This document shows, in pieces, positions 13,148 through 24,771 of a stretch of DNA of 64,000 bases; the stretch's first letter is position 1, and every line of letters starts with the position of its first letter. Source of the stretch: Lamellibrachia satsuma. Taxonomy: Eukaryota; Annelida; Polychaeta; Sabellida; Siboglinidae. Where the stretch lies: assembly GCA_033239005.1 (NCBI GenBank), contig BSQZ01000105.1, forward strand, positions 186,001 through 250,000. The letters run 5' to 3'. The position numbers were made by a program, and so were the translations under genes. Under the pieces are notes generated by a model. The model was given only the letters and a program-made list of their open reading frames with translations. It searched no databases and was not told the origin of the DNA.

Positions 13148-15817
13148 GGGGCCAACATAGATATAACAGATGCTGAATTAGGACTGACAGGGTACGTAAT
13201 GTTTAGGAAAGATCGAACAGGAAGAACGGGCGGGGGAGTTATTTTATATGTTAAAGAATCTATTCAGGCTTATGAAATAAAACTAGAAAGGGAAGCAGAT
13301 TGCGATGAAGCTGATTGGTGCAAAATTGTTTCAGGAAATTCAAAATTAACTGTTGGATTAGTTTACCGAAGTCGAAACATAAACGAAGAGGACAACACAA
13401 AATTAAAAAACGCTATAAAGGAAGTTAGTAAAGGGGAATGTATCATAATGGGAGATTTTAACCATGGACACATACAATGGAATTCTCTAGAGAGCACAGG
13501 GATTGAGGATCAACAATTCCTATGTTTAATCCAGGATAGCTTTCTTACTCAGCACGTACTAGAACCAACCAGGGGAGAAAATGTATTAGATATAGTTTTG
13601 TCATCACAAAAAGAATTAGTGGACAATGTAAAAATATTTGAACCATTGGGTAATAGTGACCATAATCAAATACATTTTGACATCAATGTAAAATCAGAAG
13701 GTAAAAATAAGAAAACGTACAAGAGAAACTTCCACAAAGGTAACTACAAAGATATGAGAAAATACTTAGCACAGCTAGATTGGAATAACATGCTGATGAA
13801 TAAGACCGCAATTGAATGTTGGAATATTCTAAAATATGAAATTGAGAGTATCATCGATAAATTTGTTCCCTTCCGAAAACAAGGAAAACGGTGTAGAAAG
13901 AAACACTTGTCAAAAGAGGCTATTAGAAAAATAATGCTAAAACAAACTATGTGGAGGGTTTATAGGCGTACCAGAAAGGAAGAAGACTATGCAAAATACA
14001 AAGAGGCACTTAATGCAGCTACAACTGAAATCAGACAATCTAAAAGAAGCTATGAGCAAAAACTGGCATGTAACATAAAAAATGACAGCAAGAGTTTTTA
14101 TGCATATGTCAGGAGTAAACAAAACGTACAAGACAAGGTTGGACCTCTAGAAGACAGTGCTGGAAATATAATATCACAGGGGTTTTTAATGGCGGAAGAC
14201 CTAAATGGTTACTTCAGTTCAGTGTTTACCAAAGAAGATATTAGTTCATTACCAGTTGCTGATGCTAAATTTCAGGGGGCTAAATCTGAATATTTAGGAC
14301 CGTTAGTTGTAACTCCAGAATTGGTAGCTAAGAAAATAAAGGCAATGAAGGATAACAAATCACCGGGAGTGGATGGGATTCCTCCAAAATTACTAATGGA
14401 AACAGTAGATCAAATCAGTATACCACTTGCAAGAGTATTCAACTTGTCATTAAAAGAGGGAGTTGTTCCGTTTGAATGGAAAGAAGCAAACATCATACCA
14501 TTATTTAAAAAGGGTTCGAGAAATAAGTCAGAGAATTACAGACCAGTGAGTTTAACGTCAGTGTTTTGTAAATTATTAGAAAGGTTAAATAAAGACCATA
14601 TGGTGGACTTCCTCGTTAAGCATATATTATTAAATTAATCTCAACATGGATTCCTTAAAGCGAGGTTATGCTTAACAAATATGTTATGTTTTTTGGAAGA
14701 AATCACTAAGTGGATAGACGTGGGATCGCCAGTAGATATTATCTACTTAGATTTTCAGAAAGCTTTTGACAAAGTGCCACATCAAAGATTGATACTTAAA
14801 TTAAAAGCCCATGGTATCGGGGATAGCATAACTGACTGGTTAGAACAATGGCTGACTGACAGAAGACAACGAGTTGTAGTAGATGGAGAAGTTTCAAATT
14901 GGAAATCGGTTTTGAGTGGGGTACCTCAAGGATCAGTATTAGGACCTATATTATTCTTAATTTATATCAATGACTTGGACGACAGTATAACAAGTAACGT
15001 ACTGAAATTTGCGGATGACACAAAACTGTTTAGAAAGGTTAATACTGATGGTGATAAACAACACTTACAAAACGATCTAGACAGATTAGTGAAATGGTCT
15101 GAGAAATGGCAGATGCTGTTCAATTTTGGGAAATGTAAATGCCTACATATAGGACATGGGAACTTGAATGTAAACTATAAAATGGGAGATACTGTTCTGG
15201 GTACTACTGTAAAAGAAAAGGACTTAGGAGTTACAATAAGCGCTGATATGAAAGTTTCAGAGCAGTGTGGTATTGCAGCTTCAAAGGGTAATCAAATTCT
15301 TGGATTGATTAGAAGAAACATAACATACAAGGGAAAAAAGTTAATTATACCTCTTTATAAAGCAATAGTTAGACCTCATTTAGAATACTGTATACAAGCA
15401 TGGAGACCATATCGTAAGAAGGATATAGATACGCTTGAACGCATACAAAGGAGAGCAACTAAAATGATTCCAGAACTTAGAGACCTTAGTTATGAAGAAC
15501 GCCTGAAAGAATGTGGTTTAACAACTCTAGAGACAAGGAGGTTAAGAGGAGATCAGATTGAAGTGTTTAAGATATTGAATGGGTATGAAAATATTGATAG
15601 AAATATGTTTTTCTCACTCAAGAAGGATAGCAGAACTAGAGGACATGAGGTAAAATTAGTAAAGGATCAATGTAGATTGGACATCAGGAAGCACTCGTTC
15701 TCATAGAGGACATTAAATGAATGGAACAAATTGTCTACAGATTGTGTAACTGCTAGCAGCGTGAATATGTTTAAAAACAAGGTTGACACATATATCAGGA
15801 GGGCGGGTTATAAGTAG
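13148..15817 (+). pseudogene. CR1 ORF2: apurinic-like endonuclease plus reverse transcriptase
   Basis: A single frame runs about 890 codons with two nonsense codons: TAA at 14,636-14,638 and TAG at 15,704-15,706. At the TAG the copies at 18 kb and 33 kb have CAG. The endonuclease keeps GDFNHGHIQW and the SDHNQIHF histidine box but lacks its N-terminus with the catalytic glutamate, owing to a deletion near 13,148. RT blocks follow in order: KSPGVDGIPPKLL, ENYRPVSLTSVFCKLLER, YLDFQKAFDKVPHQRL (motif A), SGVPQGSVLGPILFLIYIND (B), LKFADDTKLF (C). The thumb and C-terminus end at AGYK-stop. Inactive copy of a recently active family. Confidence 0.93.
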
Positions 15818-18066
15818 GTGAACATTGTTGGACTCTCGATAAGCCAATGGCTTCCTTGTCCACTTGCCATCTGGGCCTTTGGCTTGGATGGCAAATCTTG
15901 TTAAATCTTGTTAAACAGATAGATGCAAAAGAATGAAGATAGCGAATTGTTTCTCAGCTACGCTCCCTACTTCACGTAATGTTCCTCAGGGTGTTTCACT
16001 CTCTACGCTACTCTACTTGGCTCAGTTATCCAACGTCACAACTTGGATCACCAAGTGTATGCTAATAAATCACAGACCTATGCTATTTTGGCTACATGAG
16101 ATACAAATCACTTCCAAAACTAGCTCAGGGATTGTCTCCACAAAATCTTCCATTGGATGACAGAGACCACATTAAAGTTAAATGCAAGTAAATCCGAGTT
16201 AGTTATTATTGGTGGGGTAAATTTTGCATGTCTATTTGAATCGATTAGGTGCGCACAATATGTTGCAAGACGTTTCCTTATGTGTCAGACTTTAGATTGC
16301 ATGTAGAGAAGCACAGTAAAATCAAATTGATTACGGATTGACAGACGTTTGCTAAGATGACAATAAAACTGATGCCGATTGACCAACTAATGCGAATCGA
16401 GAATAATAACCTGAATCTGAATATGTAATGATCGATGTACTTTTGTTTAAAAAATAAGAGTCCAATGACGTGAGTGACACTTAGCATTATCTGCTATTTG
16501 GTTGCACCTCCTATCGGTCGCTGGAGAGACCAATCCACAGTCACCGGGTCTCTTATGGTTACATATCGAGCAGCTCTCAGGGGAGAGATTTGTCGGCCCC
16601 CAGACCTTCCTGTAGTTCTCCAGCCAAACTACTGACAATCCCTATATGTCGAGCTTGTAACCTCCTATGACAACACGACAACCCGTTTATATAGTAGGTA
16701 AACCTATTTAGCTGAATTTGTGGTGTGAACTCTTGAAACAGGTTAACTTTACATTTAACTGATATAACAACTACTAATTAAACAATTTAGTTAATTAGAA
16801 TGTTTCTTATATGGCATAGTTCATGTTGTAATGCTGCAAAGTGTATAACATGCATAAATAATATTACTAGTATATGTTATTGATATTGAAATATGCAGAT
16901 CTAGTGGTGAAATTATGCGCATGCGCCGGAAGTGATCACTCTAAGATGGCGTCTACTAGAACGTTGGCCGTGTAATTGATATCAACAACCATACAAAACC
17001 CTGTCTTAGGAATACAACACACTCCAAGTGGAAAAGGTTTATTATATTGGCAATAGTATCATCGAACAGTTGTGATAACTGGTATGTCTGTTTATTATCT
17101 ATGCATCTAGCAATTCCCACCGCCGTTACTTTGTTAACTGTTACGTTAGCCAATAATTAGCCAAAACGCATAGAAAGAGTCTCGTCTCCTTGCCAGCAAC
17201 AGTCTAGCCAAATTTTCGTGCAACTAATACACAATCATAAGTTGCATCACAAGCAGAAAAACATAGTTGTCACTAATAAGTAATCTGTCTCAATACATTA
17301 AAACTCCATATGAAATGATCAATCGTTTGTAGAATGAATAAAATATGTATCAGAATTAAAACCATACCAAATATGTGTTCTCCGTAGTATAGATATTATT
17401 TATCTACAAAGCCAAACAATGTTTATACACAAACCTTCCGCATTCTGGTAGGTCACAAAGTCCCTGTTTATAATGCTCCTTTTGTTAGTAGCTGTCTCGA
17501 ATCATCTCTTTCTTCACCAATTTCGTCCGACTGGCTGTCAACGCAATGCATTTCTACCTATCTAGATGAGATCAGCTTTTACAGAGAACACTACAGGAAG
17601 CACGCAGCGTGTGCTATTGATATACAACGTATGTTAAAGCAGATAACATGCACTCTAACACGGATGTAGCTCACGAAATGCTATCTTGCACACTCCTCCA
17701 TATTTCTCCAATTGATCATTCTTCGGTCATGGTAGGCCGTACACCGTATACCAATTTTTGGAAGAAGAATCGCCAACTTCGTATGGATTGCTATATAAGA
17801 CACGCTAAATGCAAGAACTCCCCGCATGCTGGCTGGTAAACAGGAATGAACCATTGTGGTCTGTTGTCTGTGCTGGCGGAAGTAATCAACGAATTACGAC
17901 ACGCATTGTCCATGCGCTCGGACGGCGTTGTCCTGTTTGCATAACATAATCTATTGCAGCACCACGCCTTGACACCTGTCAACGCCCTGAATGACGTTGT
18001 AATCCGCACTTAGAAGCGCAATTTCTATGTCGCAATTATTCTGGTATCCTAATTGTATCGACACAT

Positions 18067-19158
18067 AAGACAAGACAAGATTTGCCATCCAAGCCAAAGG
18101 CCCAGATGGCAAGTGGACAAGGAAGCCATTGGCTTATCGAGAGTCCAACAATGTTCACCTACTTATAACCCGCCCTCCTGATATATGTGTCAACCTTGTT
18201 TTTAAACATATTCACGCTGCTAGCAGTTACACAATCTGTAGACAGTTTGTTCCATTCATTTATTGTCCTCTGTGAGAACGAGTGCTTCCTGATGTCCAAT
18301 CTACATTGATCCTTTACTAATTTTACCTCATGTCCTCTAGTTCTGCTATCCTTCTTGAGTGAGAAAAACATATTTCTATCAATATTTTCATACCCATTCA
18401 ATATCTTAAAAACTTCAATCTGATCTCCTCTTAACCTCCTTGTCTCTAGAGTTGTTAAACCACATTCTTTCAGGCGTTCTTCATAACTAAGGTCTCTAAG
18501 TTCTGGAATCATTTTAGTTGCTCTCCTTTGTATGCGTTCAAGCGTATCTATATCCTTCTTACGATATGGTCTCCATGCTTGTATACAGTATTCTAAATGA
18601 GGTCTAACTATTGCTTTATAAAGAGGTATAATTAACTTTTTTCCCTTGTATGTTATGTTTCTTCTAATCAATCCAAGAATTTGATTACCCTTTGAAGCTG
18701 CAATACCACACTGCTCTGAAACTTTCATATCAGCGCTTATTGTAACTCCTAAGTCCTTTTCTTTTACAGTAGTACCAAGAACAGTAGCTCCCATTTTATA
18801 GTTTACATTCAAGTTCCCATGTCCTGTATGTAGGCATTTACATTTCCCAAAATTGAACAGCATCTGCCATTTCTCAGACCATTTCACTAATCTGTCTAGA
18901 TCGTTTTGTAAATGTTGTTTATCACCATCAGTATTAACCTTTCTAAACAGTTTTGTGTCTTCCGCAAATTTCAGTACGTTACTTGTTATACTCTCGTCCA
19001 AGTCATTGATATAAATTAAGAATAATATAGGTCCTAATACTGATCCTTGAGGTACCCCACTCAAAACCGATTTCCAATTTGAAACTTCGCCATCTACTAC
19101 AACTCGTTGTCTTCTGTCAGTCAGCCATTGTTCTGTCCAGTCAGTTATGCTATCCCCG
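18067..19158 (-). mobile_element. CR1-like LINE, 5'-truncated copy 2 (RT C-terminal half)
   Basis: This minus-strand insertion is absent from unit A at 6,665. It starts in the RT motif A-B interval, then encodes SGVPQGSVLG, an FADD box changed to FAEDTKL, and an intact C-terminus to AGYK-stop at about 18,159, plus the 3' UTR. The 3' end has AAGACAAGACAAG, a variant of the family tail. At its 5' end a 16-bp target segment, GCGTGTTGTTCTATTG, is present twice, as expected for target-primed insertion with a duplicated target site. Confidence 0.93.
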
Positions 19159-20145
19159 CGTGTTGTTCTATTGACACATGCGTGTTGTTCTATTGAGGAT
19201 ACGTAATCGTTCTGTTTACAGCAATTTTCTCAACATGGTTACACCAAAAAATAATAGTACGCATCAGTTAGTGTACGTTCAGTGTTCAAAGTGTTTTACA
19301 CTTCACCCCTAGCACACCTGTTCATTCCAACTCCATCTCGACTTCTCTGGGAAGCACTCAGTCATGCTGCAGTTACTGCTCGAAGACCATTCGTACGTAT
19401 AATCACCACTGCATATAGCCAGATACTCATTGATACAAACGAATGAGCTGTGGCAACGTTCGGTGAAACAAATTGCCAAAGCTTTGAAACGGCAGCAAGA
19501 CGGTTCAAGCTAGGGTTTTCACGACTGGGAGCCTGACGTTCTATCTGGAACGTTGTCACGCCCCATTCGATGGGAGAGAAGGAGAAGGGTCAGAGAAGAA
19601 GCGAGGAAGGGAGAGGAGGCAGCGCGGTAGGGAGATATGCCGTTTGTTTGTTAATGCAGACATGTACAAGTGTTTAGCAATATTTAATATGGCCATGGTT
19701 CGCACCACGCTGTAGCTTACTCATGCGCGCATCTTACTGCTAACACTAGTACGAAAAGTAAAATAATAAACCGCGCAAAAACAAATGTTGCAACATAGGC
19801 CTCTATAGCTCAATGCGCATACCAGCTCATATCACGGCATGTGGCTTTTATTAAACGTCGGCAGGGAAGCGTGTCTGCGTATCAGTGTTTGTTACACACG
19901 TGTATCCTGCTACAAATCAACACTTGTGTCGTACGCGGTGTCTTTGATGAGGAGCGTTGAATGCTATATCAAAGATGATTGATTGTTTGCTATAATGTTT
20001 ACATCATCTAACGTGTGTCCTGGAACGAAACTAGCATTGGTATCGCATCAAAGAGACGTCGGAGTCGTGCATCAGTGCTTCACTTGACCTGGATGGAGGC
20101 AGAGTCTTGTAAGAGCAGTTGCTGTAGACGTGGGCGAATGGATGA

Positions 20146-20445
20146 AGATTGGGTGAAGTCGAGCAAGACAAATATGTATTTGGGCAGCGGTTTGATGCTG
20201 CCGAGCGCCGTCGTCAAGAGTTCGCTGTCGTCGATGAACTGTCGCATCAAACATACGACCACATTGTCGCCGTTGTCGAAGCCTCCTATTTTCGAGGCGC
20301 CGACGTCGTCGCGATCACCGACGTAGAGAGGCAATCCCCACTCGTCTTCGACGTGTTTCAACAGTTGACTGCAAACTTAGCGCGAGATTATCGCGGAGCC
20401 GCCCTGGCAATAGACAAAGTTAGCGGCGTGTTGGATTTACAGTGA
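20146..20445 (+). CDS. Terminal coding fragment, copy B (unknown protein C-terminus)
   Basis: The frame is open for 99 codons and ends in TGA. An AATAAA sits at about 20,461, a plausible cleavage signal. Codons are rich in G/C at third positions (GTC, GCC, CGC, GAC), unlike the surrounding AT-rich DNA, and the translation is charged and helix-like (for example AAERRRQEFAVVDEL and FDVFQQLTANLARDY). There is no ATG; the frame opens just after a TGA, so it would need an upstream exon. Possible acceptors (AAG at 20,145-20,147, CAG at 20,116-20,118) are weak. I recognise no domain. A host gene end or a fragment of a mobile element or integrated virus are all possible. Confidence 0.45.
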   Translation, partial: RLGEVEQDKYVFGQRFDAAERRRQEFAVVDELSHQTYDHIVAVVEASYFRGADVVAITDVERQSPLVFDVFQQLTANLARDYRGAALAIDKVSGVLDLQ

Positions 20446-20869
20446 GCTCACAGTTGTTCTAATAAATCAGTATTTGCGCTGAGTAGTAATGGCTTATGTT
20501 TTGGTAACCAGATTGATTTGTTTAATGTTTTTATTTATACTTTCACTGTACATCCTTCTTGTCAAAGTATATTTGATTTTTATGAGCATGCTCTAGTCAA
20601 GAAAAGTAGGTCGTTTATATGAATACAACCATATGGTAAAATGCATATTGCTCAAACAGAGATACATATGAGAGATTGATTTTGTAAATATTTAACAAAT
20701 ATTCTATTGAAATAATGTTTTTTCTCATAAGCAATTTATACACTGATTATAAAAATGTTGACCATATTATTGGATTTATTAAACATAACTTTTTTTACCA
20801 AACTAACGGTGCTTTTCCTCTTTTTTCACTGATGTTCATGGGTTAGGTTCAGGTAAAATATTGTCGAGT

Positions 20870-21750
20870 CACTCTTTCTGTTTTTTCTTTCCATACTTTT
20901 CTATCGGCTGCCCCCTCTCCATCTTTCATCTTCCCCCTCTCCATCTTTCATCTTCCCCTGATCTTCTCATATCCTACCTCACGCAGTCCTTCGATCTTAT
21001 CTGTTCGTTCCCCTTTTCTTGCATCCTTGATGTTTTTTCACCTTTTTCTTCCACTCTCTTTACTAGTATGTCTGCATCCATGCTTACCATGTGGCCTGCC
21101 CATTTCAACTTGCTTCTCACCAATCTTCCTGTTGAACTGTTTTGTTGCATCACATATTTCGTCAGGTCGTTCATCTTTCTTTCGTCAACCCAACCCAACC
21201 CAACAAAACCAGAACCAACCTTGCAGCTGCTGTTGTTGTTCTGTCAACGCCACTGTCTCCAGATACACATTGAGGCATTCTTGTGTAACACAAGCTCTCA
21301 GGACTTTCCTTTTCAGCCTTTTCAAAATGTTTCTGTCCAACATGACTCCCTCTACCTTTCCCGAAGCATTCGCTCCCTGTTGTATCCGGCATCGCATTTC
21401 TACCTCTGAATGCTCATCCTCATTAACCATTCCTCCAAGTTACACAAAGCCATCCACTTGGTTGAACTCCATATCATCCAAACTAATGTTCAAGTCCTCT
21501 CTCTGATGTCAAACCCACATCTCTTCTATCTTCTCCCGGCTCATTATCCGTCCGTGCTTCTTGAACACCCCCTTCCATTCCTCCAACACTTCCTGTAGTT
21601 CTTGATTTGTGTCTGCTATCATGGCCAGATCGTTTGCATACATCCCCTTCCTGAGAACACCCTTCATGCTGATCTTCCTGCTGATTAGTGCCACCACCAT
21701 GATAAAGAGTAAAGGTACATTTCCATGCCTCTAACCGATGTTAACTTTAA
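20870..21750 (-). mobile_element. RTE-like non-LTR retrotransposon RT remnant (copy C)
   Basis: This is the third copy, on the minus strand, with the same order of motifs (degenerate YAND box, REKIEEMWV, VEMRCRIQQG, LKWAGHMVSMD). It is more diverged than copies A and B and contains a short CAACC repeat near 21,187-21,205. It marks the B/C junction of the duplication. Confidence 0.68.
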
Positions 21751-22177
21751 ACTCTTCCGACAACCCAAATCCAACCACAACTCTTCTTTTTGTTCTCAGG
21801 AACATGACAGTTCTGGGTGTTGCACGCCATGACACAGAACTGACTAAATACAACCAACTCATTACAAAGTCAGACTCACGTCATCCTAATTGTATCGACA
21901 CATGCGTGTGGTTCTATTGAGGATGCGTAATCGTTCTGTTTACAGCAATTTTCTCAACATGGTTACACAAAAAAATAATAGTACGCATCAGTTAGTGTAC
22001 ATTAAGTGTTCAAAGTGTTTTTCACTTCACCTCCTAGCACAACTGTTCATTCCAACTCCATCTCGACTTCTCTGGGAAGCACTCAGTCATGCTGCAGTTA
22101 CTGCTCGAAGACCATTCGTACGTGTAATCACAACTGCATATAGCCAGGTACTCATTTATACAAACGAATGAGCTGTG
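21160..22177. repeat. Tandem segmental duplication, unit C (partial, internally deleted)
   Basis: 21,160-21,765 matches the RT-remnant part of units A and B. About 120 bp of sequence not seen in A or B follows (21,766-21,887). Then 21,888-22,177 matches positions 6,651-6,941 of unit A, so roughly 6 kb of the unit is missing. The match stops at 22,178, exactly where another duplicated block begins. Confidence 0.85.
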
Positions 22178-22640
22178 GTAACTCCAGTTGGTACAGACAG
22201 TATTAATGTTGAGAGATATTCTCCCTCCCATTCATACATACCTTAACCTTATCTCTGTCAGAATAATCACTGGAATGGTGACTGCCTTTTGGAAATGCCT
22301 GAGTAACGTGGGTTTGAACTATACAGTAATACCTACTGTTAAATAAGCACTTAATTGAGAGTTAATTTGGAATTTGTCAATTAAATAAAATAAAATTACC
22401 CCTGTTTTGTAAAGTTAATTTAGCCTTTACCTTTTCTTGTTAATCAATTAATTAAATTTAATTAATTGAGTTATTTAAATTAACAATTTAAATTAATCCA
22501 TGACTCTCATCTACTGTTTCATAGTGACAGGTGAATGTCTGTCTTTTCATCTCCTGTCTCATAGTGACATGTTAGTTTTTATTTTGTAATCACCTGTCTC
22601 ATGGTGACTAATTAATTTTTTTTTTTAAGGAAATTACTTT
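22178..22640 (+). repeat. Direct duplication of about 0.46 kb, first copy
   Basis: The block starts with TAACTCCAGTTGGTAC and recurs at 23,323 (offset 1,145 bp) with a few percent divergence. It includes a TTAATTAA-rich stretch near 22,440-22,500 and the first CTCCTGTCTCATAGTGACA motifs. Between the copies (22,640-23,322) lies AT-rich DNA in which I see no gene. Confidence 0.9.
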
Positions 22641-23322
22641 AGTTATTGCATCTTAGGAACAGTGTTATTATCATCAAACAAATGTGAACATTGCATTGAC
22701 TTATAAAAGAAATATGTTTTGTAACTTTGTTGGAAAAAGATGTGCTTGTACAACATTTATATACCAAGACATTCGTTTATGGGGTATTTGATCACATTTT
22801 AAAAGTTGTAGATGCTTGTTAAAATTAATGTTCTTTTCTGAAAGGAATGTAAATTTGTGGCTGAGGATTTGCAGGGTGTGGAGTTTCGTCCAGTATTCCA
22901 CCACCAAATTAACAAAACCGGGTAACTACATACATAATTTCTATGCATCAAAGTGTTATTTATGCAATGTGTTAATGCTAACTCATTAGGTTTCCCCTTT
23001 ATACACTAGTATTTAAATATTTATACACAATTTTTTTATGTATCACTTGAATTGGCTTGCTTTTGATACCAGTTGGCACTGTAAAAGATCCCAAACTGAA
23101 GCTATTTTATTTTTCTATGCATGATATATGTATGCTTGCGGACATACCGAAAATATATAGATACATAGTCTAATGTATAGGTCCATTTGGCTGCAGGTTA
23201 CCAGCCAAGTATTTTGCAGATTTGTAGTAGCCACCATTTGTCATCAACTTACCACACTAAAAGAGGAAATTCTATTGTCTAGGCCTTCCCTCCAATTCAC
23301 ATGTGCCTGAATGACCAGTAAC

Positions 23323-23790
23323 TCCAGTTGGTACAGACAGTATTAATGTCGAGAGATATTCTCCCTCCCATTCATACATACCTTAACCTTATCTCTGTCA
23401 GACTAATCACTGGAATGGTGACTGCCTTTTGGAAATGCCTGAGTAACATGGGTGTGAACTATACAGTAATACCTACTGTTAAATGAGCACTTAATTGAGA
23501 GTTAATTTGGAATTTGTCAATTAAATAGAATAAAATTACCCCCTTTTGGTGAAGCTAATTTAGCCTTTACCTTTTCTTGTAAATCAATTAATTAAATTAA
23601 ATTAATTGAGTTAATTAAATTAACAATTGAAATTAACCCATGACTGTCATGTCCTGTTTCATAGTGACAGGTTAATGTCTGTCTTGTCATCTCCTGTCTC
23701 ATAGCGACATGTTAGTGTTTATTTTGTAATCTCCTGTCTCATGGTGACTAATTAATTTTTTTTTAAGGAAATTACTTTAGTTATTGCATC
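23323..23790 (+). repeat. Direct duplication of about 0.46 kb, second copy
   Basis: This is the second copy of the block at 22,178. Its first base coincides with the same breakpoint (after CCAG), and it runs into the expanded 40-bp array at its right end. Confidence 0.9.
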
Positions 23791-24045
23791 TTAGGAACAG
23801 TGTTATTATCATCTCCTGACTCATGGTGACATATTTATGTATGTCTTGTCATCTCCTGTCTCATAGTGACATGTTTATGTCTGTTATATCATCTCCTGTC
23901 TCATAGTGACATGTTCGTGTTTGTCTTGTCATCTACTGTCTGATAGTGACATATTAGTGTCTGTCTGGTCAACTCCTGTCTCATAATGACAGATTAGTGT
24001 CTGTCTTTTCATATCCTGTCTCATAGTGACAGGTTCGTGACATTT
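23640..24045 (+). repeat. 40-bp minisatellite, CTCCTGTCTCATAGTGAC units
   Basis: About nine diverged units of roughly 40 bp share CTCCTGTCTCATAGTGACA followed by a TGTTAGTGTCTGTCTTG-like half. One unit is interrupted by the T-run and GGAAATTAC segment shared with 22,620-22,680. Three shorter units are in the first copy at 22,500-22,610. Confidence 0.88.
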
Positions 24046-24049
24046 CTAA

Positions 24050-24760
24050 AGGCTCTTTACACCCCAATCTTACAGATATGCAACAGTGTCAAAATCAGAA
24101 TATAATCGTGTTATAACGTTAGAGATCACACGTTCCTAAACCAAATTTACTCAATCAGCTGCATTTACCTTGCTTAACATTGAACAAATCAAGATGACGG
24201 ATGTAAACTGTAGTCGTTAAAACTCGCGAAACCCAAATCATCCCCAACACAACTAAAAATAGTGCATGTATTTAAATTTCAATATACTGTGTATTAGTTA
24301 TAAATATAAACTAGATACACTTAGCTTAGAATTTCTAATCCTACCATGTTTTTATCACATCTTGTACTAAGAAACAGGCCCTTCTTCGGGTGCTTTATTG
24401 CCACCCCTGTATTTTCATATACCCAGAGTTCCTGAGTCAGCCGAGGACCACAGACATAACACACATCTAGATTTCCTACTGACTATCTGTCTATGTTCGC
24501 ACTAGCCCAAACTGTGCACATGCACTTTTAAACAGTTTAGTACATATTTGATCTAATGTGACTTTAGCCCTCTAAAGGCAAGTTATAGCAAACATCTACT
24601 AATACATACTTTCACAAGAAAATTCAAAACCACTTTATTTTACACCACTCTCGCCTCTGTACCTGTATCAAAGTGCCACCAACAATGAGGATTCCACAAC
24701 AACATTCTCAGCCATGCTGACAAGAAACCTGCCACCATTCCCAACGTTCTCAACCACAAA
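24050..24760. other. AT-rich stretch without recognised features
   Basis: No open frame, repeat or RNA gene is evident between the 40-bp array and the LINE remnant that begins at 24,772. Confidence 0.5.
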
Positions 24761-24771
24761 GAAAAAACAAA

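Larger units (their letters stand above)
12968..15918 (+). mobile_element. CR1-like LINE, 5'-truncated copy 1
   Basis: This insertion is absent from the matching site in unit A (between ATTTAACT and GATAGATGCAAAAG). It contains the end of ORF1, a defective ORF2, a short 3' UTR, and a terminal tandem AAATCTTGTT, matching the short 3' repeats of CR1 elements. The FADD catalytic box and the overall order of endonuclease then RT fit the CR1 clade. It is 97-99% identical by eye to the copies at 18,067-19,158 and 32,706-33,831, implying recent activity. Confidence 0.93.
12830..16215 (+). mobile_element. L2/Rex1-like RT remnant (unit B), interrupted by CR1
   Basis: The remnant seen at 4,186-4,620 is present here as 12,830-12,967 plus 15,919-16,215. 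The break lies between the LSAAFDTIGH part and the segment beginning GATAGATGCAAAAG, so this is a nested insertion with the uninterrupted sequence available in unit A for comparison. Confidence 0.75.
8649..21159. repeat. Tandem segmental duplication, unit B (enlarged by two CR1 insertions)
   Basis: This is the second copy of the unit that starts at position 1. Subtracting the CR1-like insertions at 12,968-15,918 and 18,067-19,158, and allowing for about 195 bp absent near 16,325, gives the same 8.65 kb as unit A. Gene-like blocks, minisatellite and RT remnants keep order and spacing. Apart from the features listed separately, 16,220-18,060 and 19,160-20,140 show nothing I can call coding. Confidence 0.93.
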
